Origin: Amphiduros pacificus
Taxonomy: Eukaryota > Annelida > Polychaeta > Phyllodocida > Hesionidae
Length of the DNA stretch: 64,000 nucleotides
NCBI GenBank assembly: GCA_949316495.1
Contig: OX439002.1
Span: 17,664,001-17,728,000, forward strand
Reading direction: 5' to 3'
Shown: positions 12,435-24,163 of the stretch, one piece after another
Layout: every line of letters starts with the position of its first letter
How positions within the stretch are numbered: the first letter of the stretch is position 1
Translations under genes and position numbers: made by a program
Notes under the pieces: generated by a model
The model's input: the letters and a program-made list of their open reading frames with translations, nothing else
What the model was told of the DNA's origin: nothing
Databases searched by the model: none

Positions 12435-14772
12435 AGAGATCTATTTCTTACATTTCTCATATCTGGTTATTTATCATATCTCCAAGCCCACGGGCGAAAA
12501 CGTAATTGTAAAAACGATATGGATAAAATGACAAATATCAATGAGATTTAATTTGAAATCTCTGTACCACGTGATAGGAAAGGTTGAGGAAATACCAATG
12601 GCATTTATAACAATGGAATACAGACATATTTCGCCATTTGCTCAATGGGTCTGCTGAATACCTGATTTTAAGGGGAAGAAGTTTGTGACTTACGGACTGT
12701 ATTTGCCTCTGATTGTTGTACAATGGACACAAATATAAATGATGTAAGAGAGCGAGAGAGGTCGCTGCAGTGAAGCCAGAAACATCTGCGGAGTGCTTTG
12801 TTCTGCCACAGACCTCTTTGCATTAAGTCACAATGTCAATATGTCACATAGTCAATATGTTCATAGATTGAAAATGTAAAAGTATCACAGTTGTTCTTCT
12901 GTTCTAACAAAGATAAAAAGTGATCTTATCCAGATTTTAGAAGGTTAACTATAGCAAAAGAAAAGAACAGGTTTTGATTTGACAAAGATGAGCGTTCTCC
13001 AGCTTTGTAAAATAAGATAACTTACCCCACCATTTACATATGGCTAGTAAGGGGTGTATATGAACATGTATGTGCAATAAATGCTTTATCATATGTTCTC
13101 TCCAGCGCCAAAAGTTCAGAAAGTTAGCGATGTTGCTTTTGTTTATGTTATTATTGATTCCCACTAATGGAATAAATTGCATATTTGTGCATATTTGTGC
13201 AAATGTCTACACTTTCCGACCACCAGGCCGTGGGGCAGGTCCACAAATGTCAAGTGATAAATTTCGCAATTCATGCCTGCATGTTATCGCATATTACCCA
13301 ACAAATAGGTTTACAAATACTGAGTTCTTTTCATTACAAAATGTAAAGCTCAAAAGTGATTATCAGACAGTGATTATCTCTTTGACAAAGATTCTCCAAA
13401 GGCATACCCATCTCATTGCTGATTGTAAATATATAACATAGACTATACGTATAAAAGAATATTTGATTTATGATGGAATAAGCATATTTGACTGAAAATA
13501 TCACCTTTCAGTTTTTATCTTGAAATAAAACATATGACACAATATCAAACAGAAAGTCTACGTTATGGGATTTCATCTTACATATATCTTTTAAAATCAC
13601 AAAATCATGACCACAGGAAATCTGAAAAGCGAGGATAGTGCCGAAATTGTGTGATCAATGCAATGCCAATTCTCCCCTCTGACACATACAACCATAGACA
13701 GACACATGGCTGAGATCAAACCTATTCTTATCATTTGGTTTGCAAACATCTCATGATTATGGCGCATACAGGCCTTTCATGAGAAAGTCAATGAACACTC
13801 CAATCTATATTAGTATAGTTGATCCTTTGCCGACTTTAGTCTATCTTTAGTCTTAAATGCGAGAATTATTTTTGTATATAGTTGCAGCAAAACACCACTG
13901 AATTAATAAGGCGATCAAATATCGTAGCATGCTCTTTGGACATCCCATTTTCTAAATTGCGACCTAATGAAAAGGAGCTGTATCTTGAAATACATCTTTA
14001 CTACAGCTTCTCCCAAGACAAATAAGATTAGAAGAAAAGTATAAAACGATTTTTTTGGCACTATTAAATGGGTGTGTAGATTATGTCCAATGTGAGGCGA
14101 AAACTCTTGGTTAGGAGTAACCCTTTTGACCTGATAAGTAGATAAGTAAATGATATTCTCAATGAATTTGTATTTTAATAATTTTACCTTGTAAAAATCG
14201 TAAATGTTGTAATTTCATAATGAAGTTTCCCTCATGCCAAAATTTCGTTTTTATATCCCACATAATTGCGTAATTGTTGGTGAGATGCCGGGCGGCTTTA
14301 CCGAGTTCCCTTGTAGAATATTGGCAGATGACCAGCCAATCAAAATGGTTATTACAAATCATATTTGCTATCTCGATTCTCTTTAGGTGATATGTGTCAT
14401 GTTGCTCCAAAGCCTCCTTGACGACTCGGAGGTAGCTAATAGATTCTTTTAAAAAGTCATGAAAAGATGAAAAGAATTCGGAGCCTAATGCAAAATTGGG
14501 AATTGGTCCCCTGAAAACAAAACATCTTACATTCTATTAGCTAAAACTACTAGCAGTTTCAGAGGATTTGATGAACAAACAGAATGACCCCACTCACTGC
14601 AGATGCTAGTAAAAAAACACCTACAAATTACCAGGAAGGTCATTCATTGTATTGCAGAAACCCATCTATTGGATATGTCATAAAGGTGTCATTATTTTAA
14701 AAGACCCAAGACAGTGACGATCAATATAATGAGGTCATTGTTTTGCCAGACTGTCCACCAGGGGTACGCTAT
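12435..14772. other. Intergenic region, no gene recognised
   Basis: Contains the likely 3' untranslated region of the DUF1399 gene and a short internally deleted copy of the dispersed element (13616-13757). A 123-codon open frame at 13070-13441 has no recognisable motif and is not called. Confidence 0.55.
13616..13757 (+). repeat. Internally deleted copy of the dispersed 0.78-kb element
   Basis: The left piece (AATCTGAAAAGCGAGGATAG through CAATTCTCCC) matches the start of the element at 20016. The right piece (CATGGCTGAGATCAAACC through CATCTCATG) matches its end. The central 600 bp or so is missing, the usual form of a non-autonomous deletion derivative. Confidence 0.75.
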
Positions 14773-14779
14773 ATCAAAC

Positions 14780-17112
14780 CTTGGAGTAATTAAGAATGGA
14801 GGCGTGACGTTGTGGGATCAAAGGGGACAACATAGTTGCCGCCTTGGGCATTGTTTGATGACGCCATATAGGCGCAAGATAAGAAATCTTTGACGTAATT
14901 CTAATTTCAAAGCAATTTTGACTCCACAAATCTATGATTTAGAGCTACACATATCGCGAATGAAACGTTCCCCTTGTTTCACTGATTATAAAGGTATAAA
15001 TTTGATTTCTCTGCTCCAAGTTTAGACGATTTTATGAAGAGATTTGCAAATTCATATCATATTTATGAAAATGAATAAATATTTCTGTTTTACCCTCACA
15101 TTATCAGGAAATCGTGTACTTAATTGTTATTTTTATCTTTCCAGTTTATTTTTAATTATTGGCGCATATATTGGCAGCTTAGAAAAATATACCACATTGT
15201 TCAGTGAAAAAAATACTATCAGAAAATGTAGTTTATAGCCCTGCCAATTTATGCGCCGTTCTAAATAAATTGACCTAATACATATCATGTCATCATTTAA
15301 ATCAACAAAAAATAACAATAAAAAATTGCAACAAGAATTTTAATAAATGCTATATCGTTATCAATACTTTGTTTTAAAAGTTTATAAAAAGCAATATGAA
15401 TATGAATTATCATTTTTTTATAAACATGTTTAAAAAATAAAAGGTTTGGAATACGCATTACTCTTTTTTTCATAATATCTTATTGAAGAAATCAGAACAG
15501 AAATGAACAGATTTATTTGAAGTAATTTTGAGTGGATGGTATTGTAAGCTTCATAAGAGCAACTATTCTGATTTTTTCTTTAAAAAAAATAAACCAAAAT
15601 GTGGTATAATTCTTCAATAAACCTTTGGCCAATTCATTTTTAAAAAATATGAATCTTCAATTTTTCACTGTTCTGAAGTAGGCAACTATGATAGGATCAA
15701 AGGATTTTGAATCCATTGTGTGGAACAATGCGTTGCTATGACAGCCGTTGCGCCTCCATTCATTATTCAGGGGTGGGAGAGCTCTGAACCAATCTGGTCG
15801 GTACTCGAAACATATGTGGGCGGTATGACGTCATACCATTGTTCTGATCCAATTCTGAACCAATCTGGCGGTTCTGTTATGTAAAGACTTTTTTATATCT
15901 CATAAAAAGCATCAAAATCACATAATAATCATCACAAAATATAACAAATTTTGCTACAGTTGAGTGCAAAACAGTGTCTTGTTAATAATAATGTAAATTT
16001 TATGCTAAATCTATAACGTTTTTACGGTTATATTTGTGCCCCCAAGTCGGGAATTACTCTTCTTTATGCAGTCTTAAACTGGGGCACATTCCTGTGTTAA
16101 AATGTGACAATAATCTCGTTAAAAATCAATTTCAGATGATCATATACTTATATATGTAACTGATGAGCAAGTTATTTTCTTTAACATTTGTGAATGATAG
16201 TCGTTATATAAAGATTAAAGAATGCAACGTTTTCAGTCTGGCCATTGTTCACCGCACGGCACCGCTCAGGTACCACTCAGATTGGCTGCGATTTAGTGCA
16301 CAGATTGTTGCGAGCGCCCAGAATGACGTCATTTACTGCCCAGATCAGTTGTGAGCGACCAGAATGATGCGATTTAACCAGATTGGTTCAGATTTACTGC
16401 ACAGATTCAGGGGTGGGAGAGCTTTGAACCAATCTGTGCAGTAAATCTGAACCAATCTGGTTAAATCGCGTCATTCTGGTCGCTCACAACTGATCTGGTC
16501 ACTAAATGACGTCATTCTGGGCGCTCGCAACAATCTGTGCACTAAATTGCAGCCAATCTGAGTGGTATCTGAGCGGTGCCGTACGGTGAACAATGGCCAT
16601 ACTGAAAAAGTTGTGTTCTTTAATCTTTATATATCGACTATCATACCCATTTTAAAAAGAAAATAACATGCTCATCAGTTACATATATAATCACATGATA
16701 ATCTAAAACTGATTTTTAACGAGATTTTTGCGTAATTTTAACACAGGAATGTGCCCCAGTTTAAGATTGCATAGCAAGGGGTAATTCCTGACTTGGGGGC
16801 ACAAATATTACTGCAAAAGCGTTATAGATATGTCATAATATTTAGACTATCATGAACAAGATACTGTTATACACTCAACTGTAACAAATTTTTAAAAATT
16901 TTGTGGTGATTATTATATGATTTTGATGCTTTTTATGAGATATAAAAAAGTCTTTACATAACAGAACCGCCCAGATTGGTTCAGAATTGGTTCAGAACAA
17001 TGGTATGACGTCATACCGCCCAGATATGTTTCGAGTACCGACCAGATTGGTTCAGAGCTCTCCCACCCCTGAGATTGGTTCAGAGCTCTCCCACCCCTGT
17101 TATTACTCCAAG
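14780..17112. mobile_element. DNA transposon, non-autonomous (about 1 kb), split by a younger nested foldback element
   Basis: The outer element starts CTTGGAGTAATTAAGAATGG (14780) and ends in the complementary ATTACTCCAAG (17112). It is flanked by a 7-bp direct repeat ATCAAAC (14773-14779 and 17113-17119). The right terminal inverted repeat is interrupted: its inner part, complementary to AATGGAGGCG, lies at 15750-15762, and its outer part at 17105-17112 is separated from it by the element at 15768-17099. Without that insertion the element is about 1 kb and has no transposase frame. The superfamily is not assigned. Confidence 0.75.
15768..17099. mobile_element. Foldback DNA element with hAT-like CAGGGGTGGG ends, nested in the outer transposon
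   Basis: The ends read CAGGGGTGGGAGAGCT and its complement, inside a 5-bp repeat TTATT (15763-15767 and 17100-17104). The body is a giant palindrome: the arm 15768-16407 is inverted at about 16431-17071, with a central spacer that itself begins CAGGGGTGGGAGAGCTTTG. A third partial end is repeated at 17072-17099. The arms differ at several sites, so it is not recent. There is no open frame for a transposase. The CAGGGGTGGG end resembles known hAT termini, but hATs normally make 8-bp duplications, so the superfamily is uncertain. Confidence 0.8.
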
Positions 17113-17119
17113 ATCAAAC

Positions 17120-18285
17120 CAAGAAAAGTAATGTCCGATATAGTATTATTATTCACCTGACAGAAAAGTTGAGACTTCACGCTTCCGCCCAAATCACACT
17201 GATTTAATTTAACATGGCATATGGTTCCTATCCTGGGACCGGAATTGTGGGATTCCGCAGAGTATTACTATCATCCCAATATAAGAAGAGATTCAACATT
17301 GTCTGCTTTATTTTCAGATGCTGTAAATATAACCAATCTAATCTGTTTACTAATTACCATGAAATGCAGTATTTGCCACCTGGAGATTCATGTTCATTGC
17401 CATGTTGTCCAGTATCATGTTAGCCTAATTGTATTGATAAAGTTTGAAAATACACAGATCGCATTTCATGAAACCCAATTTCAGATTTGACACAAAACTC
17501 GAATCTGTTAACCAGATGATAATGTCGGAAGACAAAGAAAAGAGTCTTGTTTCTAGGTTAGGAGGTGTTTTGCTTTTTTTATAACAAAGTAATATGGACT
17601 AGTATTTTATGCTTGGATTAATCATTAAATATTAGTTGCTCACAATATTTTGATTAATCTGAACTATCTTTTCTGTTCTTAAAAAATAGATTGGAGATTC
17701 AACGAGAAACAAGAATTATTTTCAGGCCTAATGTCCCTATTGTCAAAAGGTCAGTTGGATAAATTAGACAAATATTAACAGTTTGTGAAAGTTAGGCTGA
17801 AATATAATGTTTCTTCTGAGACAAAGTGGTTATAAAGGTCATGGTACACACTGATGGAAGTTTTACTACATTGTGTAAAAACCTTTCACCGTATTTGGAT
17901 GAAATAGTATGCTAGAAAAGACTTACACATATTCATGAATGGTCAGTTTTGTTATAACTTACGATTAAGTGATTATATTAAATTTGATTAATTCTAAATG
18001 AGAACCTATCGGAGGACATTGGCATACATTGTATAGATTGCTGTTTGTCTTTGTTGTGATTAATGATGAATTTCATATCATCTAATCAATGATTGTCCAT
18101 TGTTTTTACAAGCCCATTGAGAATCTATTTTTCAACAAAGTTTGAAAAGACAGTATTTCCATTAATTCCATAACTATTCCGGTGATAGTTAATAAGATGG
18201 GATTTTGATTTCTTGTGAAATGAGAAATTATCAGTTATTCCAAATCATCATTCAGTATGAACTAGGTTCTCAATCACCTATCTGA
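17120..18285. other. Intergenic region, nothing recognised
   Basis: AT-rich sequence with short random open frames only. I see no gene, repeat array or clear regulatory site. Confidence 0.5.
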
Positions 18286-18965
18286 AGCCTGTACATAGTA
18301 TTTCTGAAATCTGAAATCACATCTTTGGATGAGAACATGTTTAATTCATGTATAAAGTTATGAATTTTATTTTCATGAGCCTGATGTTTGGATATTTCTG
18401 ATCTGGGTCATCCAATCCTTAAATTCAGAGTTTCAAAACTTAACCTAGCCTTACCGTAATAAATATTTCTGGACAAATCTGAGATCACTTGTACAAAAAT
18501 CAGAAAGGTCTGTGTTCCGGTTGAGGAAATTATGGGAATCAATAGTGTCCCATAGAAAAATATAATACTGTGCTCAGTTGGTTGTGGCAATACCTTGTAG
18601 AAAAATGATGAAAAGTGATGAGTAATAAAACAAGAGGGGCGCAAAATAACATTATTTACAGGGCGTTCCACCTCTCAATAACCGTTTTTCTCTTTTCTCT
18701 TGTAACACAATTTTCAACTCCATGAAAGATGTATTTTTAAAAAGCATAATGTAAAGTTTTCACTCTCTAGAATACTTTGTATGGATCAAATCCGTTAAAT
18801 ATTAGGATGTACATAGCTATTTTTAATCTAATTTGAAACAGTGGATTGACAGAAATGTGCAAGAGTTTTCATACCCTTAGTATATATAAATATAGTAATA
18901 TTATATATAGATACATGGCTGAGATCAAACCTATTCTTATCATTTGGTTTGCAGACAGCTCATGA
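18286..18965 (+). repeat. Dispersed 0.78-kb element, 5'-truncated copy
   Basis: Closely follows the copy at 20016-20799 across most of its length (for example GTATAAAGTTATGAATTT, GGATATTTCTGATCTG, TATTTACAGGGCGTTCCACC) and ends in the same CATGGCTGAGATCAAACC ... GACAGCTCATG block. It is degenerate and has no coding capacity. Confidence 0.8.
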
Positions 18966-20001
18966 TTGATATAAATGTGTAAGGCGATACGTGTACAGTT
19001 TTAGGCTAAGGCTGTGATCAGCAAACGGAATTCATCGTGTCTGAAGTACCGTCCATTAAGATCGGGAATGTTTATATTGTTGTGGCGCTTGCCCATATTG
19101 GCTTAAAAGAAGGCACATTACATGCCATATGGCCTCTTGCTATTGTCGCTGCCTGTTTGTGTGTGGTCTACACACATAACATGCCTCGTCCCCCTTTTCG
19201 GCTGTATTACCACGAGCACGTACTGCTCACAACTGTGCGCAAATGGGTTTTGCATACCTCAATTAAATTCACAATCTATACAAAGTTGGTCAACTTAAGA
19301 GGTTAAACTTGTGATTATAGTTTTTACTAATTTTAAAATGTGATGAGAATTATTGATGGTGAATATACAATATTTACCAATACATTATTTCATGGTATGC
19401 AAAATCAATAATTGAATCATACATATACCAAATCTGTATTTTACAATGAATATTCCGGACCAGTATATTTGATCCATGGACGAATTTAATTGAAAGTGGT
19501 GTGAAAATACATCATGGCAATCTGAAGATCACGACACCACACCATGAAATACAGTCTAATAACAAAGAAGTTAAGCGTCATATTATTTCTGTACAAAATT
19601 GAAGGAAGCTATTTTGGCAATATTATATGAATCATGATATTGTACCGATACATATAATATTGCCAAATAGCTTCACAGAATACAATTGTCGTCCAAAGAT
19701 CACAACATAGCATGGCTATCACGAAGTGGGATGGAAGTCAATCCAAAACACTGGGGATAAGGATAAATATAATCATGGTTTCTATGCAATAGAAAATGTA
19801 AGTAATACCAAAATACACATAATTAGGAAATAATTTCTTGTCACAAGATCTACATCTGCAACCATATGAATAGCAAAATGCTTGAAAGCAGATTTGACGT
19901 CATCGATGGATGTTTTGGTCATTAGGGATAATAACAGATGGGGAGTAGCTCCGAAAATTACTAGATACGTGTGGGAAAAGAGGGAACATTTTATACTGTC
20001 A
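18966..20001. other. Intergenic spacer with one small hairpin
   Basis: Apart from the 70-bp hairpin at 19604-19674 I see no gene or known element here. Confidence 0.5.
19604..19674. repeat. 70-bp near-perfect hairpin
   Basis: GAAGCTATTTTGGCAATATT followed by ATATG pairs with CATATAATATTGCCAAATAGC followed by TTC, with one bulged base and a loop of about 21 bases. The size fits a precursor microRNA, but it could equally be a tiny snap-back repeat. Confidence 0.5.
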
Positions 20002-20015
20002 GTTGGCAGCACAGG

Positions 20016-20799
20016 GAATCTGAAAAGCTAAGACAGTGCCAAAATTGTGTGATCAATGCAATGTCAATTCTCCCATATTTTGTCATATACATCTAAAGGG
20101 GTGAAAGCTGAAATCACAACCTTGGATGAGATCATTTTTAATCCATGTATAAAGTTATTAATTTTACTTTCATGACCTTGAAGTTTGGATATTTCTGTTC
20201 TGTGCCATCTAATCCTCAGGTTCAGAGTTTCAAAATTATCCCTACCTTGCATTGATAAATATTTCTGCCCAAATCTAGGATCACTTGTAAAAAAACCAGA
20301 AAAGCCTGTGATCCAGTTGAGGGAATTATAGAAATGAAAAGTGTCCCACAGAATATTATTTTAATCCTGTGCTCAGTAGGGTGTGACAATGCCTTGTAGT
20401 TCATTGCAAATAATATGAGCAAATAAACACCAGGGGGTGCAAAATTTGTAAATTTCCTAGAGAATAATATTATTTACAGGGTGTTCCACCACCCAACCAC
20501 CGGTCTTTTCTCATTTCTCTTGGAAAACAAATTTCAACTCCATGAAATAAATATTTCAAGGAAGAATAAGGTAAGGGTTATAGTTTCTAAAAGTGCTTTG
20601 CTATCCTAGCATTGTATGGATAATATCCTTTAAATTTTAGGATGTACCTAACTATTTTAAATCTAATTTGATACATCAGATTGACAGAAATGAGGTGCAA
20701 TAGCTTTCATGCCCTTAGTTTTTTATATAGTAATACTATATTTAGACACATGGCTGAGATCAAATCTATTCTAATCATTTGGTTTACAGACAGCTCATG
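20016..20799 (+). repeat. Dispersed element, most complete copy (784 bp), flanked by a 14-bp duplication
   Basis: The body runs from GAATCTGAAAAGCTAAGAC to CAGACAGCTCATG. The flanks GTTGGCAGCACAGG (20002-20015) and GTTGGCAGTACAGG (20800-20813) differ by one base, as expected of an ageing target-site duplication. Related copies lie at 4195 (-), 13616, 18286 and 37715. There is no reverse transcriptase, no tRNA-like head and no poly(A) tail, so it is a non-autonomous element of unknown class. Confidence 0.75.
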
Positions 20800-20813
20800 G
20801 TTGGCAGTACAGG

Positions 20814-22884
20814 AAGTCACAATCCAAGATAAAATTTATCATTCATCATGTGAGTCAATTAAAGTTAATGTAATGAAATCCATTTCACACTTATTGAGCT
20901 TAGATATAAATAAAAATGTGTGTTATTGCTTGCAAGATATTAAAACAAATACGCAAAACAAAATAGAACCAAAATATTCTGTAGACTATTCTATAAGAGG
21001 ATAGTAATTAAATTTATCCACATAGATCATGTAATATTCAAAAGCCTCTACTCTACTGTACATCATTGTGATGATAAAGTATTAACTTCCTGTCAGCAAC
21101 ATCCGGGCACCTGTACAAGATTCAGCCTCCCACTGATACTCAGATATAACATCCTTATATAAAAGCTTACGTCTGCCGCGCGCTCACCACTCAAGACGCT
21201 ACCCTTTCCTATCCATCACATCTGCACATTTATAGATTACAAACATAATAATAGCTTTTAGAGATATTTTCCAAGAGAGCAAATGATAATAAAATGTTTC
21301 AGAGGATACACCATAGGCGATGCGATATAACGTTTACCCAAACAATATTATTGGTGATCACATAATAGGAGCACTAAGAGCCTCTATCACATTACCTTTT
21401 GCAAACATGAGCTTTCCCTTGCCACACAAATGTAGTTATTTCCTGCGCGGTCCTTTCATGGTGTAAACTGAACAAACATCACGTGATAATGAGAAACCTT
21501 AGACGTTAATACATCTTCCCGAGAAAACCCCTATCTGCATCATAAGTACTCCTACTAAAGCAAACACCTGACATCACGAAGCCCCGAGACGGCGACATTT
21601 GTGAATATGAAAGGAATAGGCAATATATTATGGTAGTTCACTGTAATAGAATTAACCTTTTTTCTGGCTCTTGAAGGGCAAATGCAATGGCAAATATGAA
21701 GCTCAATGACCAGTTTATCATGATGGAATCACCACAAGAATTGGCGCGAAATATGAAAGATGTCTGAAAACAATGCCAAACTTCAGTTATGCAAAACCCG
21801 AGCTTGTTGTGAGTGGATACACTTAGGGACCAACCTCCTAGGGAAATGAACTAATACTAATACCCTCAGGGAGATGGTTCGTGTCACAGTTTCATGACCA
21901 CATACCATTTAAACATCCCTCACATCTCTGTAAAAATACCTGTGACCTGCGTAATAACTTGAAAGTATTAATGGAAACATATCAGTGCAATGATCATCCT
22001 AGATTATCATGAACCTTTTATAGATTTCTTCCTATGTTAATGAATTGACGATTTCAAAATATGTTTAATGGTATTTAACGTTTAATAAAAAAGAGCTGCA
22101 ACAAATAGAGCTTCAACTCTGCAAGTTTCTACAAGTTATAGCGACGACCAGTTATGCTCTCAGTCTCCCGAAGGTCGTTTTGATGAAAGCCCGGAAATTA
22201 ATGAACGTGAAGTTCTTCTGATATTAGATATTGGATATTTGACTTTTTTTTTAGAATGTACCAAAATGTATATTCCGATGTTAACATCAATGATAGAGAT
22301 AAATGTGGCAAAATATGACATATATACCCTATTCAAAGCGGATATATCCCCTTTACCTTGACAAGCTGAATAATGTAAAAAGATATGTAGCATTAACAAA
22401 TTCTGAGAGACTAATTGGGGACGTGCTAGACATGTTGACACGGTTAGACACGGTTAGACAAGCTCACTAGACATGTCTAGAACAGCTCCTGAAACATCAA
22501 TATCTGGGTCAATTCGTAGGAAATCGCTTTCTCCCCATAGATGGAAATATTCACGAAAAACGGGCTTCATCACCTTTCAAGAGTCGTGGCACTGTCGTAA
22601 CAAAATTTTGAGACAAATGAGGGTTTAGACATGCTTGGGAAACATGTCTAGAAAGTATCTTACTGCTCTTATGTAATGAATGGTAATGCTTAGGAACGAA
22701 GCAGCGATGATATCAATTTAAAGACAAATAAGAGTTTAAGAGATAGAAAAAGAGAGTGGAGCTCTTGTCTATTTAATCCAATGAAAACAACTGCAGCAGT
22801 CTTGTAATCCTTGAAAATATAAATATACAGTGATATAAATGTATACTGATATAAACGTATATCTTTAATGCTTCCTTTCTGAAA
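20814..22884. other. Intergenic region with one promoter-like site, no gene recognised
   Basis: Holds the TATA/initiator pair described at 21156-21190. No convincing coding exon lies downstream of it on the plus strand. Confidence 0.5.
21156..21190 (+). promoter_or_regulatory. Candidate TATA + initiator core promoter
   Basis: TATATAAAAG (21156-21165) is followed 30 bp later by a pyrimidine-rich CTCACC whose A (21186) sits at the expected +1, in a locally GC-richer stretch (GTCTGCCGCGCGCTCACC). The spacing is canonical for metazoan TATA promoters. No downstream gene is visible, so the transcript is unknown. Confidence 0.3.
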
Positions 22885-23032
22885 GTTAAATTCACTATAT
22901 CGGGTTAAATTCACTATATCGGGTTAAATTCACTATATCGGGTTAAATTTACTATAGAGAGTTAAATTCACTATATAGAGTTAAATTCACTATATAGGGT
23001 TAAATTTACTATAGAGAGTTAAATTCACTATA
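22885..23032. repeat. 20-bp minisatellite, about 7 copies
   Basis: The tandem unit is GTTAAATTCACTATATCGGG, with variants TATAGAGA and TATATAGG in the second half. Confidence 0.93.
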
Positions 23033-23773
23033 ACACAATTATACAACTCACTACATTGTATGATATGTACAAGAATTGATTTGCAACAAAAAATAATAAT
23101 ATCATTCAACCCGATTGTGACATTATGAATGATCGTTATCAACCAAAATATGTGTGGTAGTAAACAATGCATTCAGATTTACATCCAATTTATTAATATA
23201 GTCCTATAGGCCACCGCGAAGGCCAGTGGTAGGTTAAATGGGAACATGTGCAAAGAAATGTGCATGCTCAAGATTTGCCATGAAATTTCTCATATGGAAA
23301 AAACATTTTTGATTCAACAAACTTTAACACACCATATGACAAACCTTCCAGCTCCACTTATATTAGTCTATAATTGAATAAGTAATAATTACTAAATAAG
23401 AAGATAAAGATATTCACAAACCTCCAACAGGACTTGAAAAAAAGTGTGCGTTAAAAAAAAGCTCCACGCTCATCGAGCTCCAAGAGTTCCACGCTCATCG
23501 GAAATTAGGGACCTGTGCTAACAGACCCGACCGCTAGGAGGCAGGATGTGGAAAATGGAAGCCCTGTTGTAAGGGATGGTTGGAGACTAATATTTAATTA
23601 TTGACGTATAATTCAAGTTTAAGTCGTGAGATAATTCAAGTTTAAGGGGCGAGATATGTGGATATTTAAGACTGTTTTACAAAGTTTTCTATACTCTTTG
23701 GGCAAGGGTTTGTTTTTAATCATGCCCAGTGAGAGGAGTTTTTCCCTTAACAATGACGAGTGTTCGGTGCAAG
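23033..23773. other. Intergenic spacer, nothing recognised
   Basis: No gene or clear element. A short repeated phrase CCACGCTCATCG occurs twice near 23463-23502. Confidence 0.45.
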
Positions 23774-24163
23774 CGTCCTCCTTGTAGTTTTCTCTTATCA
23801 CCAAAAGCCCAGATAGGTGATCTGGAGAGGTCTGGCTTTGGTACTTTTCATGCCAATTACCGTTTGCTTGAGATTTTTTAAAATATCCAACCCTTTCAGC
23901 GGTAATTCATATCTTATTTATGATTATATCTAAAACCCCCCGAACAAACTTGATTATTCTTTGGATGACATTAACGAAAATATATTAAACACTTGATATC
24001 ATTAATTCAAACACGTTTAAACAACCGAATTGAACCCGTTTAAACGAGAACTCTATCAACTCCACCAAACCTTTCTTTGGTTGAAATCGAAGAGACACTG
24101 CATGCTCCACACACAAACCCCTCCTGAAAACCTATCTGGGCTTTGCCCATTGAAGAACACTAT
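23774..24163. mobile_element. MITE-like element, degraded copy
   Basis: Shares the inner terminal repeat AGCCCAGATAGGTGATCTGG and much internal sequence (GTTTAAAC motifs, CTCTATCAACTCCACCAAAC, CTATCTGGGCTTTGCC) with the better preserved element at 59459-59873. The outer ends are eroded. Confidence 0.7.

Noticed and set aside
13070-13441. 123-codon open frame with a hydrophobic start
   Set aside because: No recognisable domain or splice context, and AT-rich composition like the surrounding spacer.
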